From NCBI GenBank assembly GCA_947623455.1, contig OX392536.1:6815282-6879281 (forward strand): a stretch of DNA of 64,000 bases, given 5' to 3'. Origin of the DNA: Mimachlamys varia (lineage: Eukaryota > Mollusca > Bivalvia > Pectinida > Pectinidae). Shown here in pieces: positions 12,715 through 24,179 of the stretch; position 1 is the stretch's first letter; each line of letters begins with the position of its first letter. The notes under the pieces were generated by a model. It was given only the letters and a program-made list of their open reading frames with translations. It did not search any database and was not told the origin of the DNA. Both the position numbers and the translations under genes were made by a program.

Positions 12715-12995
12715 GTATCTCGTAATATTGACTTAGCTTAACTCGTAATAACGAGATAACTTATCTCGTAATAACGACTTAACTTATCTCGTAATAACGA
12801 GATACCTTATCTCGTAATAACGACTTAGCTTATCTCGTAATAACGAAATAACGTATCTCGTTATAACGACTTAGCGTATATCGTAATAACGAGATAATTT
12901 ATCTCGTAATAACGACTTAATGTTTCTCGTAATAATGACGTAAGTATAGCGTATCTCGTAATAACGACTTAGCGTAACTCGTAATAACGAGATAA
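12715..12995. repeat. palindromic tandem array (TCTCGTAATAACGAGA type)
   Basis: About 280 bp built from TATCTCGTAATAACGACTTA and its inverse TTATCTCGTTATTACGAGA-like words. Each CTCGTAATAACGAG word is self-complementary, so the array can fold into serial hairpins. It has no coding potential. Confidence 0.9.
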
Positions 12996-13004
12996 TTTTT
13001 TTCA

Positions 13005-13500
13005 TGTGGTACTAATCGGCTTTCGTACATCAGTGTTTAAATGTCGAATAAGACAAGAAATAATATGTGTTTTGAAAAAAAAACTGTATATCAACGATAT
13101 TTTTTTTTATTTGATTTTATTTTTTGCAATATTGTTATAAGTACCATCACAAGGGGCCGAACGGACCTGCTTCGCTTACCCGAAAAGTAGACTTAAATAA
13201 AGGTACATTGTCATTTTAGATGTAACTGTTAAAAACATATTATCCATTTAGCCGTGGTAGGCGAACAATCGCACTCAGTTGAACAGGCTTTCACCCCAGT
13301 ATGCTTCTGTCCAAATAATACCCTGGCACTGGTTTGTTATTCACGAGAATGCAATTGTAATTTAATTAAACTTGACTATTTGGCATTGAATATACATGAA
13401 TGTCACTTATTTGAACAAACTTTCTTGCCCTTCATCCCAGCATGTTACTGGTCTAATACCATTATTATTGGCCTCTCTGTTATTGAGACCACATGGATCT
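13005..13500. mobile_element. flank of the palindromic array, copy 2
   Basis: Duplicate of about 10,830-11,330, with the same landmarks. The ORF at 13,254-13,502 reads through this repeat and is not a gene. Confidence 0.7.
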
Positions 13501-13562
13501 GAGAATTTGTTACAGCTAGTTTTGGACCTAAACTATGATGTTTAGAGTAATTTTAAACTTTG

Positions 13563-13591
13563 TTTTTTTTTTTTTTGGGGGGGGGGGGGGG
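13563..13591. repeat. T-run followed by 15-G run
   Basis: A homopolymer T tract (to 13,576) abuts a G tract (13,577-13,591). The G tract may be polymorphic or mis-sized in assembly. Confidence 0.9.
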
Positions 13592-13719
13592 TGATCAATT
13601 TTCAATAAAAATTCCCCCTCAATGGTCATAAAGGCTAAAGGGTGGAAAGCTTTCGAGGTCGAAAAATCGACCCCACCTACCTGTATTGCATCAAAATCAC
13701 ATTTCTAGTTGAGGAACGA

Positions 13720-14380
13720 ATAATTAGATATGCAACTTGATTGCAAAAACTATCTAGGTAAAGCATAAAATTTACAATGGGGCACTGTGACGTCGCTATG
13801 ATTATGACGTCATAAACGCAGTTTTTACTCGGTGTTTCTAAAAGTATTTGTGCTCAAGCCTAATTTCTTATTCAGACTATAATTTATTTTAAAATCTACT
13901 TTTGACAAAGTTTTGAAAAAAAGTTGAAGAGATATTGAGTCGAACGCTGTTTTCAACATTCATAATGATTTTTTGACTCTTTGACATGATTGAGGTGAGT
14001 TTCAAGAAAGCTGACTTGAGCACAGAATCCATGCTTGAGCATGAGTACGGTTTCATGAATACGGACCTAGGTCAATATTATACAATTGTTTCATCGGTAC
14101 TTAGGGGAACAGTCACATCATTGCTCCGAGGTAGCAGGGGGGACCTAGGGAACTGTTGCCCCAAGCTGAAGGCATAGAAAATTTCATCTTTATCTTTTTC
14201 ATCTTTATTATTGTCCGTGTAAAATTTTAATCATTAGTGCATAAGAATTGTATGTTAATGACTGTATTTCAACATTTTGATTTAAACCTAGATTTATTAA
14301 AATGTTAAATTACATTGATATCACAAATTTAAGTACGTTAAAGATGAGAGTCCCTGAAAAATTATTTTGCTAAATGCCGC
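13720..14380. mobile_element. repeat block, second copy of 11.87-12.26 kb
   Basis: Matches 11,870-12,030 and 12,060-12,260, with an unrelated insertion of about 330 bp between the two matching parts. The insertion contains the 63-residue ORF at 13,986-14,177. That ORF shows no recognisable domain. Confidence 0.65.
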
Positions 14381-14404
14381 TTCAATTGACCCCGGATGGA
14401 ATAA

Positions 14405-14760
14405 ACATCTCCGTAATAACGACTTAGCTTATCTCGTAATAACGACTTAGCGTATCTCGTAATAACGACTTAGCGTATCTCGTAATAACGAGATAACGTA
14501 TCTCGTATAAACGACTTAGCGTAACTCGTTATAACGACTTAGCGTATCTCGTAATAACGAGATAACGTATCTCGTAATAACGACTTAGCGTAACGTGTAA
14601 TAACGAGATAACGTATCTCGTAATAACGACTTAGCGTAACTCGTAATAACGAGATAACGTATCTCGTAATAACGACTTAGCGTATCTCGTAAAAACGACT
14701 TAGCGTAGTCGTAATAACGACATAACCTATCTCGTAATAACGAGATAAATATTTTTTTTC
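14405..14760. repeat. palindromic tandem array, second large copy
   Basis: About 355 bp of the same CTCGTAATAACGAG/ACTTAGCGTA words as 12.7-13.0 kb. The 98-residue reverse ORF at 14,585-14,881 is a translation of the array. Confidence 0.9.
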
Positions 14761-15751
14761 GTGTGGAACTAATCGGCTTTCGTAAATACCTTATTAAGTA
14801 TATTCGAAAACTTGTGATATATGTTTGATATCTTATTCTTTGTATTGAATTGTGTATTTGACACACCTTTATGAAATACAAAACACTATATACTTACATA
14901 CTACTCAAAATTAATATGACATATATCCAATCAGACAAGGTATACTATGAGCAATGTGCTATCCAATCAGAGGTGACCTTCCATAGTAAGTACCTCCAAT
15001 ATCTGAATACAATTTATTGCCCATGTAGCAGTCTCTGAGTAGAGTGTCGAAATCGAACATATAGATGAAAGTGTAGTGTTAGTACACGTGACAATCTACA
15101 GTCGTTTCACGATAATAAATATAAACTAAAAGGCCAATTAGGAGTTAAGGGAGCTTTGATTACACATCAGCGCACAGTTAGGCACTTTCGTGTTTGAAAT
15201 GATGACAGTAACACAAGTGGCAAACTTACAGTATTTATAGTAAATAAAATAGATTATTACAGGTGTGCAGATTTTAAAACATTAAATATCATACAACAAC
15301 GATAAATCTTACTGTGAATCAATTTAAATAGAGACATTTAAGGGCGTTCTTAACATTTACATTTTAACGATATTATAAAATTCGACACAAATTGGTCAAT
15401 TCCAAGGCAAGTGAAAGGTTAGGTAACTCTTCATTTATTTTATTCTATATCAGATACACCATTACAGTTCATCCCTCCCGAGTACCGCTACCAATCCCTG
15501 TAATTATCGCTACGGGTGCTGATTACAGCTCAGACCAACGATTTGTCGATAGTCTCCCTTAGTGCGTTAGATAGTTTAAATAACATTACATGATACTTAT
15601 ATTCTTTATAGTATATCTTTCCCTCCCCTATAATATACAATCTTGTGTTTTGCATTCGATAATTTTGTGATGAATATAGACAATATGTTATGATGTATAT
15701 TCGAACATTTGTGATGTTTGTTCTAAATCTTGTTATTTGTATTGTACAGTA

Positions 15752-15912
15752 AAAAAATCAGAGAATACCCAAGCGTCAACAAAACCATAATCCGATTAAA
15801 CTAGAGGCAAAATAAGAACAAAAGAAAGATCTACACGGAGGATATCGACGACACCCGCAATGTAAATATCCAAGTAAACCTCAAGTTCTCAAAACGAAAA
15901 CTGAGTACCATT
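15752..15912 (-). repeat. retroelement 3'-tail module inserted at the satellite edge
   Basis: Reverse copy from TCAGAGAATACCCAAGCG to the GAGTACC word. One satellite-like unit lies upstream (15,727-15,748) and the main array downstream, so the module probably inserted into the array edge. The middle of the module is deleted. Confidence 0.8.
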
Positions 15913-15929
15913 GTACAGTCTTAGTATGT

Positions 15930-16425
15930 TCGAAAGTTTGTTATTTGTACTGTGCACTCTTGTTATTTGTACTGTGCACTCTTGTTATTTATACAGTACA
16001 ATCTTGTTATTTGTACTGTACAATCTTGTTATTTGTACAGTACAATCTTATTATTTGTACAGTTCAATCTCGTTATTTGTACTGTACAATCTTGTTATTT
16101 GTATTGTATAATCTCGTTATTTGTACTGTACAATCTTATTATTTGTACTGTATAATCTCGTTATTTGTACTGTACAATCTTGTTATTTGTACTGTACAAT
16201 CTTGTTATTTGTATTGTACAATCTTGCTATTTGTACTGTACACTCTTGTTATTTGTACTGTACACTCTTGTTATTTGTACTGTACACTCTTGTTATTTGT
16301 ACTGTACAATCTTGTTATTTGTACTTTACAATCTCGTTATTTGTACTGTACAATCTTACTATTTGTACTGTACAATCTCGTTATTTGTACTGTACAATCT
16401 TGTTATTTGTACTGTACAATCTTGC
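15930..16425. repeat. 22-bp tandem satellite, about 22 units
   Basis: The unit is close to CTTGTTATTTGTACTGTACA plus AT. Because 22 is not divisible by three and the unit lacks stops, all three forward frames stay open (up to 166 codons). The Cys/Tyr/Leu-rich reading frames are artefacts. Confidence 0.95.
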
Positions 16426-16494
16426 TCATGGTATGCCTTGTCTGATTGGATATATTTATATAGTAATTTTGAGCAATAACATTAATGCAGTATA

Positions 16495-17130
16495 AGAAGT
16501 GGCTAGGCCCGAGGACCGAGCCTTGAGGGACACCTGATCCGACTTGGGGTAGAGTCGGACATTTACCTATCCTCTACTGCAGCTGAAGTCCTGTTTCTTA
16601 GAAAGTTACTGATCTACGTTTTTGTATACGAGTTAGCCTTTCTGGTGATTCCGTAACTTTTAAGATTTTTGGATAAGGAGGGTATGGTTAACCTTATCAA
16701 AGGCCTTAATAAAGTCCAAAATAAAAAAAAATATCTGTGTGTTAACCGTCTTCTTAATGTTTGGAGATGTCATTTATAAATTTTAATAACTGACCTTCAC
16801 GACATCTTGACTGTCTGAAACTGTGTTTTAAGGGGTAAAAGATGTTGTTCTCCGCATGATTCATGATGTTACTTACTATGATGTGTTTGAAAAATCTTAC
16901 AACAAATGCAAGTCAGAGAAATGGGACGGTAGTTTTCTAGGTTGAATTTTTTTTGATAAACAAGATCAATATTAGCTATTCTGTAGTCAGATGGAACATG
17001 GAAGGTGTCCAATGAACTCTGCAAGGTTAGACAGAGAATAGAGGAAATTTCTGTTGCCTGTATTCTGGGTTTGATGTGGTCGGGACCAGCAGCTTAAGAA
17101 GTGTCAATATTGTGGAGTAGTTTGTAAATT
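16495..17130 (-). pseudogene. LINE-type reverse transcriptase relic
   Basis: Reverse strand. Three motifs appear in the correct order in shifting frames: FNLENYRPISLT (16,911-16,946), LDFIKAFDKVNHT (16,681-16,720) and SGVPQGSVLGP (about 16,503-16,540). A GGPDHIKP-like segment lies upstream at about 17,080. These are motifs of non-LTR retrotransposon RTs (Jockey/CR1-type region). Several stops and frameshifts are present and the catalytic YxDD region is not reached, so it is a dead fragment. It abuts the inverted-repeat element at 14.9-16.5 kb. Confidence 0.85.
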
Positions 17131-18224
17131 CAATTTGCTGTAATTTGTATGATGTTCAAGTGATCACGGACATTGCTCTTTAGCTGGTACATGTAGCCGG
17201 TCTCATAGGCAATGTTGAAAACAGATCCCTACATGTATGTGTAAATGGGTAAAGCTCTATATCTTGGTTCCATATTTGTAATGTTGTGCCCTTTTTCAGG
17301 ATAGACAATGTGTATGCATTGCCGTTTTCTGATATCAAAAATACTTTTTGATATCCGATATATTGCGTGTAAAACGTTGCAATATTGTAACATCTTGTGA
17401 TTTGCCAATCGCTATCGAACCACCTGTAACGTTGGCAACATGTTGAACCATCTCAAATGTCGCAGCTTCCAAGATCGCAGAAAAGATGCAAGGCTGACCA
17501 TGTTATACAAGATCAGTCACAACAAAATAGCCATTACCAACAAGCATCTCACTCCAATTTCCAGACAATCCAGGCACAGTCATCAAACATCCTTCCAAAC
17601 AATTTCATGAAGAACGTCCGTTAGTAAAGAATCATTCTTTCCATGGATTATCAAACATTGGGTTAACCTCCCAATTGAAACTATCTTTTTCGACTCTTTG
17701 CGTTCCTTAAATTCAGCCATCTACTCTCACCAATATTAATTTTTTTTCCTTCTCTCCATACGCACACACACCCAGCCACACACACACACACACACCCATG
17801 CAACGCCACACACACACACACCAACAAACAGATATATAAGATCACAGAAAACACGAAAAAATCGTTAATTATATCTTTCTCATTCACACTTAAAGATGTG
17901 TTACACTCTCAAATCAATGTTCATGATCACATACATTCGCACGTAAATATTGCATAAAACTTCTACATGCTGGTCACCTATCAACACACTAAATCACAAA
18001 GCAACATAACAAAGCAATAAAGCAGATAAAATAAAGCAGATAAAATAAATTTAATGATTGCCAAAAAAGGCCAAAGAAATTCCAACGACATATTTTAATT
18101 TTTTATTTAAGTGACTAATAGTAGTATATGACAAGAAGAGATCATATCAAGTAATTGTGTTCAAACTTTTATCTTATTTTTTGGCGAAATTGTGTTTCCA
18201 TACGGATGTTGCTTTATGGAACAC
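17131..18224. other. intergenic, CA microsatellite
   Basis: Non-coding. A CA microsatellite with interruptions at about 17,756-17,822 generates the reverse Cys/Val-rich ORF. AATAAAGCAGATAAAATAAA-type A-rich sequence lies near 18,015-18,050. Confidence 0.6.
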
Positions 18225-18600
18225 ACATACACTATATGCTGCACCTTTTAAATTAAGTAATAGATACAGCATACCGAAAAATGAATTAAACTGCACCATA
18301 CATCTGTTTCATCTTCCTAGGACTCTTCAGTGATGCCAGAGGCCAAGAGATGAGAATCCAAAATTACTAAACAAATGTAGAAGCAGAAGAATCAGGTATG
18401 TAAAACCCCTTAAATTTATGAATTTAGAAGAAAATTTAACTTGTTCTGTATAATGTCAAATCGTGTACTACGAAAATGTGTAAATTATGTACCGTGCCAC
18501 TATTCAAATGAGATTAACCGTGGCTATGGAGGCTCCAGCAAACCATGGGGACTATAAAAAACCACCAGCAGAGACTGCCACCCCCTGTCATTAGAAATGA
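18225..18600 (-). mobile_element. hammerhead-bearing retrozyme-like repeat, full unit
   Basis: Complete reverse-strand unit of about 370 bp. It carries all landmarks of the family in order, from the TGCTGCACCTTTTAAATTAA word through the ribozyme and the GTACCGTGCCACTATTCAAA block to CACCCCCTGTCATTAG. It has no protein-coding content. The ORF starting at 18,545 is incidental. Confidence 0.8.
18293..18336 (-). ncRNA. type I hammerhead ribozyme motif, best overall fold
   Basis: Reverse strand, 5' to 3': stem I GCATCA; core CTGAAGA (18,324-18,330); stem II GTCC/AGAT with loop TAGGA (three of four pairs, one GU); core GAAA; stem III AC/GT closing a four-base loop; cleavage triplet GTA (18,301-18,299); stem I 3' strand TGGTGC, which pairs fully with GCATCA if a GU is allowed. 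All invariant residues of CUGANGA, GAAA and the NUH site are present. Two-pair stem III hammerheads of type I are known in newt, schistosome and metazoan retrozyme repeats. Confidence 0.8.
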
Positions 18601-19490
18601 CCTCTTCGTCATGTATGTGTATTATCCATTGAGAGATTATAGCGTTGTTTTCACTGATTCGCTTTGGAGTTGTGCAAGTGCTATATTAAGTTTTTCACAA
18701 CCCGCCATCTATCAACACACTAAAACATAACATAACGTAACAAAGCAATATAGCAGATAATATAAAGTTATAGAGCGCTTTATTATACCATTTTATCACC
18801 GTCATTAAACAATTGCCAAAAAAGCAGAAATTCCTACTGATATATTTTTATTTTCATTCAACTGACTAATAGTAGTATATGGCAAGAGGATATCATATCA
18901 AGTAATTTTGTTCCAACTTTTTCTCTTGTTTTATAACGGGTTACAAAATAAAAGGCGAAGTTTTATTTCCACACGGATGATGCTGTAGGCTTAGGTAAAT
19001 GATTGTGACTAAAGTATCTCGTTCTGTAAACCAATAACACACAAATGAAGCTTAACTAATATACATGTAGCAGATGAAAATTAATAACATACGAATGCTA
19101 ATTGGCGCCGTACCGTTTCGTCTCTTCGTTCCTTTCTATTCGTCTCTTGGGAGGCGACAGAACGACGGAATACTAATTATAAACTCTTTGTAGCGACGGT
19201 GCCATCGTTATTCTTGCTTTGGCTCATCTAACACGAAGGCGAGACACAAGCCATAATTATTGTTTCGTTGCTTCATAAATCGTGCAAATCACGAAAAGAC
19301 GAGATGAAACAACAAAAACACTACTTTGTGCATAATGATGGGCAATATAAATCTTAACAGACTAAAAGTGTCAATCTGAAGAACAGAAATACCAGGAAAA
19401 AGTGATGCAATTTAGTTTTCAACTGCAATAGATTAGCTTGACTACGACAAATAAAGAGAAGTAAGGGGTCCTATATCAATCCTCATGTAT
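18601..19490. other. no recognisable feature
   Basis: Non-coding. About 18,710-18,900 resembles 17,985-18,150 (ACATAACAAAGCAATA and GACTAATAGTAGTATATG words), so the two retrozyme-flanking stretches share a local duplication. Confidence 0.5.
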
Positions 19491-19499
19491 TTTTTTGTT

Positions 19500-20140
19500 A
19501 TTAATCTGAACGACCTGGGTAACAAAAACCTTGCCATATCTTTCAATTTCACTTTCAGGTATATCGACGATGTGTTGTATATAAACAACAAGAAGTTTGC
19601 TGACCTAGTTGATCGTATATACCCTACTGAACTTGAGATTAACGACACAACAGACTCCTACATCAGCTCCTTACCTCGATCTTTACTTAAAGTATGACCA
19701 ACACGGGCAACTTACTACTAAACTGTATAATAAACGTGACGATTTCGATTTTCCGATCGTAAACTTTCCCTTTCTTGATAGTAACATCCCTGCTTCTTCA
19801 TCCTATGGTGTTTAAATGTCGCAGTTGATTCGTTATTCTAGGGCTTGCTCTGAATATCGAGATTTTCGTGATAGATGTCAACTGCTGACGAACAAACTTA
19901 CTCAGTTGTCGTTTTGAGGACTTGATGTTTACTTGGATGTGACAAAGATTTGCATGGCTGGTGTCGTCGATGAAGCAGAAGACGCCTACTCTTCCGGAAC
20001 ACCTGGCCTTATTCTCTTGTGTTTTTAACGAGAGTCTCCATGTAAATCTTTCCTTTTGTTCCTATTTTGCCCACGGTTTAATCGATTTTCAGTTTGGAGT
20101 ATGGTTTTGTTGACGCTTTGGTATTTTCTGATGTTTTTTA
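19500..20140 (+). pseudogene. reverse transcriptase C-terminal relic with 3' tail module
   Basis: Longest RT relic of this family. Across two frames it reads FNFTFRYIDDVLYINNKK (YIDD catalytic motif), then DRIYPTELEI, a frameshift near 19,660, YLDLYLKYDQHGQLTTKLYN, RDDFDFPIVNFPFLDSNIP, YGV, a shift, then SQLIRYSRACSEYRDFRDR. The dispersed tail module follows directly (19,920-20,140). The thumb-like segment after YxDD recalls Penelope-like RTs more than LINE RTs, but this assignment is tentative. It is not functional: frameshifts and no upstream domains. Confidence 0.8.
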
Positions 20141-21290
20141 AGAGTTTCTGTGTAAATGAAAAATATGGATCCAAAATCACAGCAATATCATCAAAATAGA
20201 TAACAAATAGTTTTATAAAATAAAAAGAAAATAATAAATTCCTGTTCGTTTTGATATCGACCACAGTGCGATTCGTGACAGCGTTCAGCCAATCAACAAC
20301 CGAGAACACCTTCACATCGACGCTAATGATTTAAGTTGCAACTTAAGCGGAATCCGAAGTACTGCTAAAAATAACTCCGACACTCAAGATCTGCTTTCAG
20401 TAAGTCACTTATGATCCAACGAGGTTAGCCTGATTTTAGGAGGGCACATATAAAATGTAATTAGATAGTTTCTTTGATGCGAATTAATTTGCTTCTTGAC
20501 TTTCCTGTCTTGTTTCCGTTGCGGCAGTTGTTGGTCTTTCATGCCTTTCTGTATATCCGTTTTCTCACTTCTCAATACAGATACTATCGGCTAGCACAGC
20601 TATTTACAGGATCTCTCTTTTCAGCATTTGGGAATAAAATCAATGATTTCGAAAAGCAGGCAGATATTCCCAAAGAGTAAACAACACACGTTATTGATGA
20701 AAAACGCTCGCAGTTTTATAAAGCTTGACAAAAATGAACTTACAAACCGGTGTCTCAGAAGGGTAAGCGGTTTCCTTGCTTACATTCGTCTTGAGTCACA
20801 TTGTTTTAAATAATAATAATAATATACAATATTTGATATAGCGCACTATCTAGCTAACATAAACCACTCTAAAGCGCTTAACAGTACATAGATACACAAT
20901 TCGTATACAGTCAATACAATTAACACATACAGTTCTGTCATATACAATTCTGAGGAGTTCGCAGGAGCTGCCTTATCGGGCGCTAATTACTTGTCCTATA
21001 CCACCTGGCTAATATCCCCATATGTGTGTGTGTGTGTATGCGTGTGTGCTGGAGATGAATTGTGTTCTGTTTGTAGTGGAACCGTGTTTCCAACGGCATC
21101 TTTTATAGTGCCACCACACTTGAATGCCGGTGTATGTTATGTACACGTATATTTTAGAGGCTGTGGTATGTTCGTGTTAACCTACTTATCAGAGTCGGGA
21201 ATGTTTGCCGATTTAAAGTGCTGCTTCAATGAAACATACTGTCGAATGCCCCCCCAGCAGAACACCCCACGTGACATATACTGACATATA
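20141..21290. other. intergenic
   Basis: Non-coding. It holds a TG microsatellite at 21,021-21,050. An AATATTTGATATAGCGCAC stretch at about 20,825-20,890 recurs (reversed) beside the RT relic at about 33,240-33,285. ORFs at 20,474-20,813 show no domain. Confidence 0.5.
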
Positions 21291-21298
21291 CTGACAAT

Positions 21299-21346
21299 AT
21301 GTCAACCAGTCGTTCTAATTCAATAACGCTGAGAGCTGGGCAAGGT
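21299..21346 (+). other. weak candidate first coding exon
   Basis: An ATG at 21,299 opens 15 codons (MSTSRSNSITLRAGQ) that end at a consensus splice donor, AAG followed by GTAAGT (21,345-21,350). I find no matching downstream exon, no TATA box and no domain. The perfect donor is the only support. Confidence 0.2.
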
Positions 21347-21350
21347 AAGT

Positions 21351-22419
21351 TGCTAATTTTGCTTAGAACTCTTGTATGTATAACTCGGCTTGGAGACAGA
21401 ACCAAAAGTCTTCCGTACGGGGGCGAACGCTCAACTGAGGCAAAATGTGAGGTAGTGTCAAGGGGAATATTAGGTAGGAGAGAGATTTTTGAAATTTTAG
21501 TCACTTTAACGATCGTGTAAAGGGAATACATTTTTCGCGACCTATCTGCAGGGCTCGGGCATTGACATCGAATCTTAAAAACTTATAATTAAAAAATTAA
21601 AAACATCACCTCGAAATTAATATCATTATATGTGCTATTCACCAAATAAAATAAAATCAAAATGCTGACCATGAAAAAGTGTAATGGTTGTCTGAAGCTA
21701 ACTATTGGAATTATATCCTGTAGGTTCGTTCGAAAGAATTCAGTTTTTATTTTGAAACATCTGATATTCAATTAAACACATGCATACCAAATAGTAGACT
21801 ACTTTGACCAAGGACGCGACTCTAGAGAAAAGAAAGCGTATTATAATCTACCATGATAAAATGAACATTTACCTACGGTTGTATATATTGATTATACTAG
21901 TAAGCTGATTTTTGTTTTTGTAGAAAACTTGTGCTGCGTTTCATGTGAAACACCATATGTTCGAATAGCAGGGGTGTCACTGTCAAGAAAGGGGAAAATT
22001 AGCGATAGAAACATCGAAATCTAAAAGGTAAAGATCGAAGTAAACAGCTGATGAAGAACAGTCTGAGTTTTCCTTGAATTCAAGTTCAGAATGTTATTTA
22101 CGATCGACCTGGTCAACAAACTTTTTGTTATGCATAGAAAATACATTTTCGATATATCCGAAATTGAAATGAATTTATTTGATAAGGTTTTTATTTCCTG
22201 TCCTGTTTAGCAAAACATTTTCGTTAGTTAATCATAAAATTGTATTTTAGAGTACAATGTCATGTAAAAATTCGGAATGTAAACCGTTTAAATATACAAA
22301 ATGTACTAAACCCGGGCGTCGTGATCTGTTAGCGACTTAACTTAAACTGTAGTAACCCTTAACAGAAAACAATGAAATAAGATATTCACCTACTGTGGAA
22401 ATACAGCTTTAATGTGAAA
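21351..22419. other. no recognisable feature
   Basis: AT-rich, non-coding, no repeat match seen. Confidence 0.5.
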
Positions 22420-22670
22420 CATATATACTGAGATTGGTTTTTTTTTGTACACAAACAGGAATTGAAAACTTAAGTTGCGAACTTTCGAAAACGTCTGTTT
22501 CCTTTGTCAAGCAAAGAGTACAATAGCCGAGTGTCGGTGTTCTGACCGCTGAAATCAGCTCACTACCCAAAATAGGGCGAGTTGGAGAAGTCAGCTGTCA
22601 AAAACGTTGAGCGACATTTCGTCCAAATGTACTCTAGTACTACAGGTAGTTCGTTTAATGTGGAACCTTT
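22420..22670. repeat. repeat shared with 24.18-24.71 kb
   Basis: The stretch TATATACTGAGATTGG to CTACAGGTAG recurs at 24,180-24,705, where it is split by a tail-module insertion. Shared landmarks are CTTTCGAAAACGTCTGTTTC and GCGACATTTCGTCCAA. This copy represents the uninterrupted site. Confidence 0.8.
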
Positions 22671-23365
22671 TACGCAGGTGGTGTTTTTACATAGCATGCC
22701 GAGTTGACAGGTAATACTCTGATTTGATATAACAGATATAATTACAAAAAAAGATTGGTTAAATGTGAATGTACATATATCTCCAGAAGCTTGAGTGTGA
22801 GAATTTTGCTTCTTTGTGTTCTGCAATAAAACAACGTTTATCAGATAAAGCGAAGTATTTATGAAGTCAGCTCAAAATACATACTTTTTATTTCCCGCAT
22901 CTTTTTCTTGATATTATTATTCATATCATAGGGGTTCCTTTGATTTGTCGCTTTTCACCTTGATGAATGCTGTCTGGACCGTATCGTAGGCCGAACATGT
23001 CAAGCCATAAAGAGAACTGTACTCGCATTTGTGCATTATAAAGTAAATAAATATATTCACGAAAACTCATCTCCACCCGCACACGCCAGTTCGATAGTGA
23101 AAGGTCGTGACTGATAAACTATTTTTAAAGTTTAATTCACTGTGAATTAGCTACTATTACAAGCCACTTGTCGCCAGAAACCTGGAAGATCACGTTTAAT
23201 TCCAATTTGTTTCTTGCTTCTATATTTTACAGTTACTCTTAATCTGATATTTCTTAGCTTCGTGTAGGCCCAGTAGACGCATCTTGCCTCCACACATGTC
23301 TGTCTGGTGCGCGTGTGAGAACTAAACGAAATCCATCGTCCTCACGTTGCCGGTTGCTGCGTAAA
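22671..23365. other. no recognisable feature
   Basis: Non-coding, no repeat match seen. Confidence 0.5.
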
Positions 23366-23944
23366 ATACCGTATAGCAGGAACTTTTAGGGGGCTTTAAT
23401 TTTGCGATTTGGCAGGCTCGTATATAAATCGCCAAAATTTAACCCGTCAAATTTTAACACCGCCAAATAACAAGACGCGAAAATAAATAAGAGAATACCG
23501 AAGCGTTAACATAATCATAATCCAAACTCAAAATCGATTAAACCAGGTGCAAAATATGAACAAAGGAAAGATTTACATGGAATTGTACAAGAGAATAAGA
23601 CCAGGTGTTCCGGAAGAGTAAAATTTTAACCTTCAGCAATAGTTTTCGTTCCGACCATCATTTACCTTCGATCACTCCTGTTGCTCCGTTAACTTTCGAG
23701 ACTGGGAGTGATGGGTATTTTTTTGTTTGATACACAACAAATTTAATCAATATGGATAGGATATATTGACATAACATATTAATTTGTATATCCCAGTAGG
23801 TAATATATATATGCTCGAGGCCAAATAAAAACCCTAGATTTATTGAAAAAAAAAACAAAGTTTAACCCGCTCAAATTAAACTTTCACTTTTTATGACTAA
23901 ATCGCCAAATTTCATGACCGCTAAAATTTCCCGCTGTACGGTAT
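23366..23944. mobile_element. TIR element, about 580 bp, non-autonomous
   Basis: The ends are inverted: ATACCGTATAGCAGGAAC at 23,366 against the complement of CCGCTGTACGGTAT ending at 23,944 (21 of 24 bases pair). Inner arms share GCGATTTGG/CCAAAT-type words. There is no transposase. A reverse tail-module copy (23,488-23,625) lies inside. This type of terminus is common in marine invertebrate repeats; I cannot assign a superfamily. Confidence 0.65.
23488..23625 (-). repeat. retroelement 3'-tail module nested in the TIR element
   Basis: Reverse copy from AGAGAATACCGAAGCG to CAGGTGTTCCGGAAGAGTAA, with a short internal deletion. Confidence 0.85.
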
Positions 23945-24179
23945 ATCTTGAAAATACACCACTTCATCTTTGCTGGTAACCCATTCCAACAAAGCACCAT
24001 CCCGCTAGCACCATCCATCCATCTGTCGCTGTAGACCTGATTTAGATCAGCCAATTCTTTCATCAATCATACCAATCGTCATGTAATGTAATTCTGTAGT
24101 CATCATTCTCGCAGATAATTATTAACAACTGAAATGAAGACAAAGTTATACAAGATAACAATTCACCGAACAATGATAA

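Larger units (their letters stand above)
14901..16477. mobile_element. inverted-repeat element containing a 22-bp satellite
   Basis: Positions 14,921-14,954 and 16,422-16,455 are inverted copies (32 of 34 pair), and similarity extends outward to about 14,901 and 16,477. Between the arms are about 800 bp of unique AT-rich sequence, a copy of the retroelement tail module and the 22-bp satellite. This is consistent with a non-autonomous DNA element whose internal tandem repeat expanded. Confidence 0.6.

Noticed and set aside
14585..14881. 98-codon reverse ORF rich in RYY and LRD repeats
   Set aside because: Translation of the palindromic CTCGTAATAACGAG array.
15911..16495. Five overlapping forward ORFs of up to 166 codons, Cys/Tyr/Leu-rich
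   Set aside because: All are translations of the 22-bp satellite in its three frames.
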